A DNA stretch of 64,000 nt from an uncultured Pseudacidovorax sp. (GTDB lineage Bacteria; Pseudomonadota; Gammaproteobacteria; Burkholderiales; Burkholderiaceae_C), in contig NZ_CAJYES010000076.1 of assembly GCF_913773995.1 (NCBI RefSeq), positions 36,962 to 100,961 on the forward strand, given 5' to 3'. The notes beneath the pieces were generated by a model that was not told the DNA's origin, made no database searches, and was given only the letters and a program-made list of their open reading frames with translations. The translations under genes and the position numbers were made by a program. Shown here piece by piece: positions 62,792-64,000 of the stretch. How positions within the stretch are numbered: position 1 is the first letter of the stretch; every line of letters starts with the position of its first letter.

Positions 62792-64000
62792 ATGCACATC
62801 GCCGTCATCGGAACCGGAATCGTGGGCAACTGCACCGCTGCCTGGCTGCAGCGCGACGGCCACCGCATCACCTTCGTCGATCCGCTGGACGCCGGCGAGG
62901 CCTGCTCCTTCGGCAATGCGGGCTCGCTCTCGCCCAGCGCCTGCCTGCCGGTGGGCATGCCGGGCATGTGGAAGAAGGTGCCGCGCTGGCTGCTCGACCC
63001 GCTGGGCCCGCTGACGGTGCGCTGGGCCTATGCGCCGGTGGTGCTGCCCTGGCTGCTGCGCATGCTGCGGCATTCCTCCCGCGAAGAGGTCACGCGCATC
63101 GCCACCGCGCTGCGCACGCTGCTGGCGCCCATCTTCGACAGCTACGAGCCGCTGCTGACCCATGCCCAGGTCCAGCATCTGGTGCGACGCAGCGGCTGCC
63201 TGTATGTGTTTTCCTCGCGCGAAACGGCGGCGCAATGGGCCTGGGGCATGAAGCTGCGCCGCTCGCTGGGCGTGCAGATGCGCGACGTGGAGCAGGACGA
63301 GCTCGAAGCGCTGGAGCCCGACCTGAAGGGGCAGTTCCGCTTCGGCATCCTGGCGCCGGAGAACGGCTCTACCACCGACCCGTCGGCGCTGGTGAAGGCG
63401 CTGCATGCCCAGTGCCTGGCCGACGGCGGGACGCACCTGCGTCAGCGCGTCACCGGCTTCGAGCGGCAGGGCGGCCGCGTCACGGCCGTCAAGCTGGACG
63501 CGGGCGCACCCTTGGCGGTGGATGGCGTGGTCGTCGCCGCGGGTGCCTGGTCGGGCCGGCTGGCCGCCGCGCTGGGCAGCCCGGTGATGCTGGAAACCCA
63601 GCGGGGCTATCACGTCACGGTGCAGAGTTCCAACCTGCAGTTGCGCCACACCGTGATGGCGGTCGAGCACAACCTGATGGTCAACCCCATGGCCATGGGT
63701 CTGCGGCTGGCAGGCACGGTGGAATTCGCCGGCCTGGCCGCCGAGCCCAACCTGGCCCGGGCCGATGCGCTGCTGGCGCAGGGCCGGCAGCTCTTTCCGC
63801 ACCTGGACACCTCCGCCTTCACGCGCTGGATGGGCCACCGGCCCTGCCTGCCCGACAGCCTCCCGGTGGTGGGCCCGGCGCGCAGCGCCGACAACGCCTG
63901 GCTGGCCTTCGGCCATGGCCACATGGGCATGTGCATGGGCGCCACCACGGGCCGCGAGATCGCGCACCTCGTGGCCGGACGGCCCACGCAGGTGGATCTG
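62792..64000 (+). CDS. FAD-dependent oxidoreductase, D-amino acid dehydrogenase-like (truncated by window edge)
   Basis: HIAVIGTGIVGNCTAAWLQRDGHRITFVDPLDAGEACSFGNAGSLS...RPCLPDSLPVVGPARSADNAWLAFGHGHMGMCMGATTGREIAHLVAG. Missing from the ORF track because no stop lies in the window. Confidence 0.92.
   Translation, partial: MHIAVIGTGIVGNCTAAWLQRDGHRITFVDPLDAGEACSFGNAGSLSPSACLPVGMPGMWKKVPRWLLDPLGPLTVRWAYAPVVLPWLLRMLRHSSREEVTRIATALRTLLAPIFDSYEPLLTHAQVQHLVRRSGCLYVFSSRETAAQWAWGMKLRRSLGVQMRDVEQDELEALEPDLKGQFRFGILAPENGSTTDPSALVKALHAQCLADGGTHLRQRVTGFERQGGRVTAVKLDAGAPLAVDGVVVAAGAWSGRLAAALGSPVMLETQRGYHVTVQSSNLQLRHTVMAVEHNLMVNPMAMGLRLAGTVEFAGLAAEPNLARADALLAQGRQLFPHLDTSAFTRWMGHRPCLPDSLPVVGPARSADNAWLAFGHGHMGMCMGATTGREIAHLVAGRPTQVDL

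Overview
64 kb of a high-GC betaproteobacterial chromosome, probably Comamonadaceae/Burkholderiales (inferred from gene content and repeats). Most of it is protein-coding. From left to right: (1) a type II secretion cluster on the minus strand (gspG-H-I-J-K-L-M-N-D-E, a small exported protein gene, then gspF cut by the window edge), with gspC divergent. (2) ilvA, a candidate sRNA or leader with promoter and terminator, an OsmC-family protein, coq7 and a porin. (3) A dipeptide-type ABC importer region with two paralogous binding proteins and an M20 amidohydrolase. (4) An Fe3+-type ABC importer. (5) A 5'-nucleotidase, zwf, a di-heme peroxidase, an AcpA-like phosphoesterase, a HAD hydrolase, a lipocalin, tal-pgi and a monomeric icd. 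(6) groESL with a perfect CIRCE element. (7) A PepSY/TonB-receptor locus with a Fur-like box. (8) An NCS2 permease and a LysR regulator. (9) A catabolic-looking locus: liv ABC transporter, glutamine-synthetase-like ligase, Rieske oxygenase and GntR regulator with repeated operator-like decamers, followed by LysR and a DadA-like oxidase cut by the window edge. The best candidates for something undescribed are the GS-like/Rieske/liv/GntR locus, the candidate sRNA upstream of ilvA, the small gene between gspE and gspF, and an interspersed repeat placed twice just upstream of ABC-transporter genes. No CRISPR array, rRNA, tRNA, prophage or transposase was recognised. All calls come from reading motifs and translations; no database search was run.
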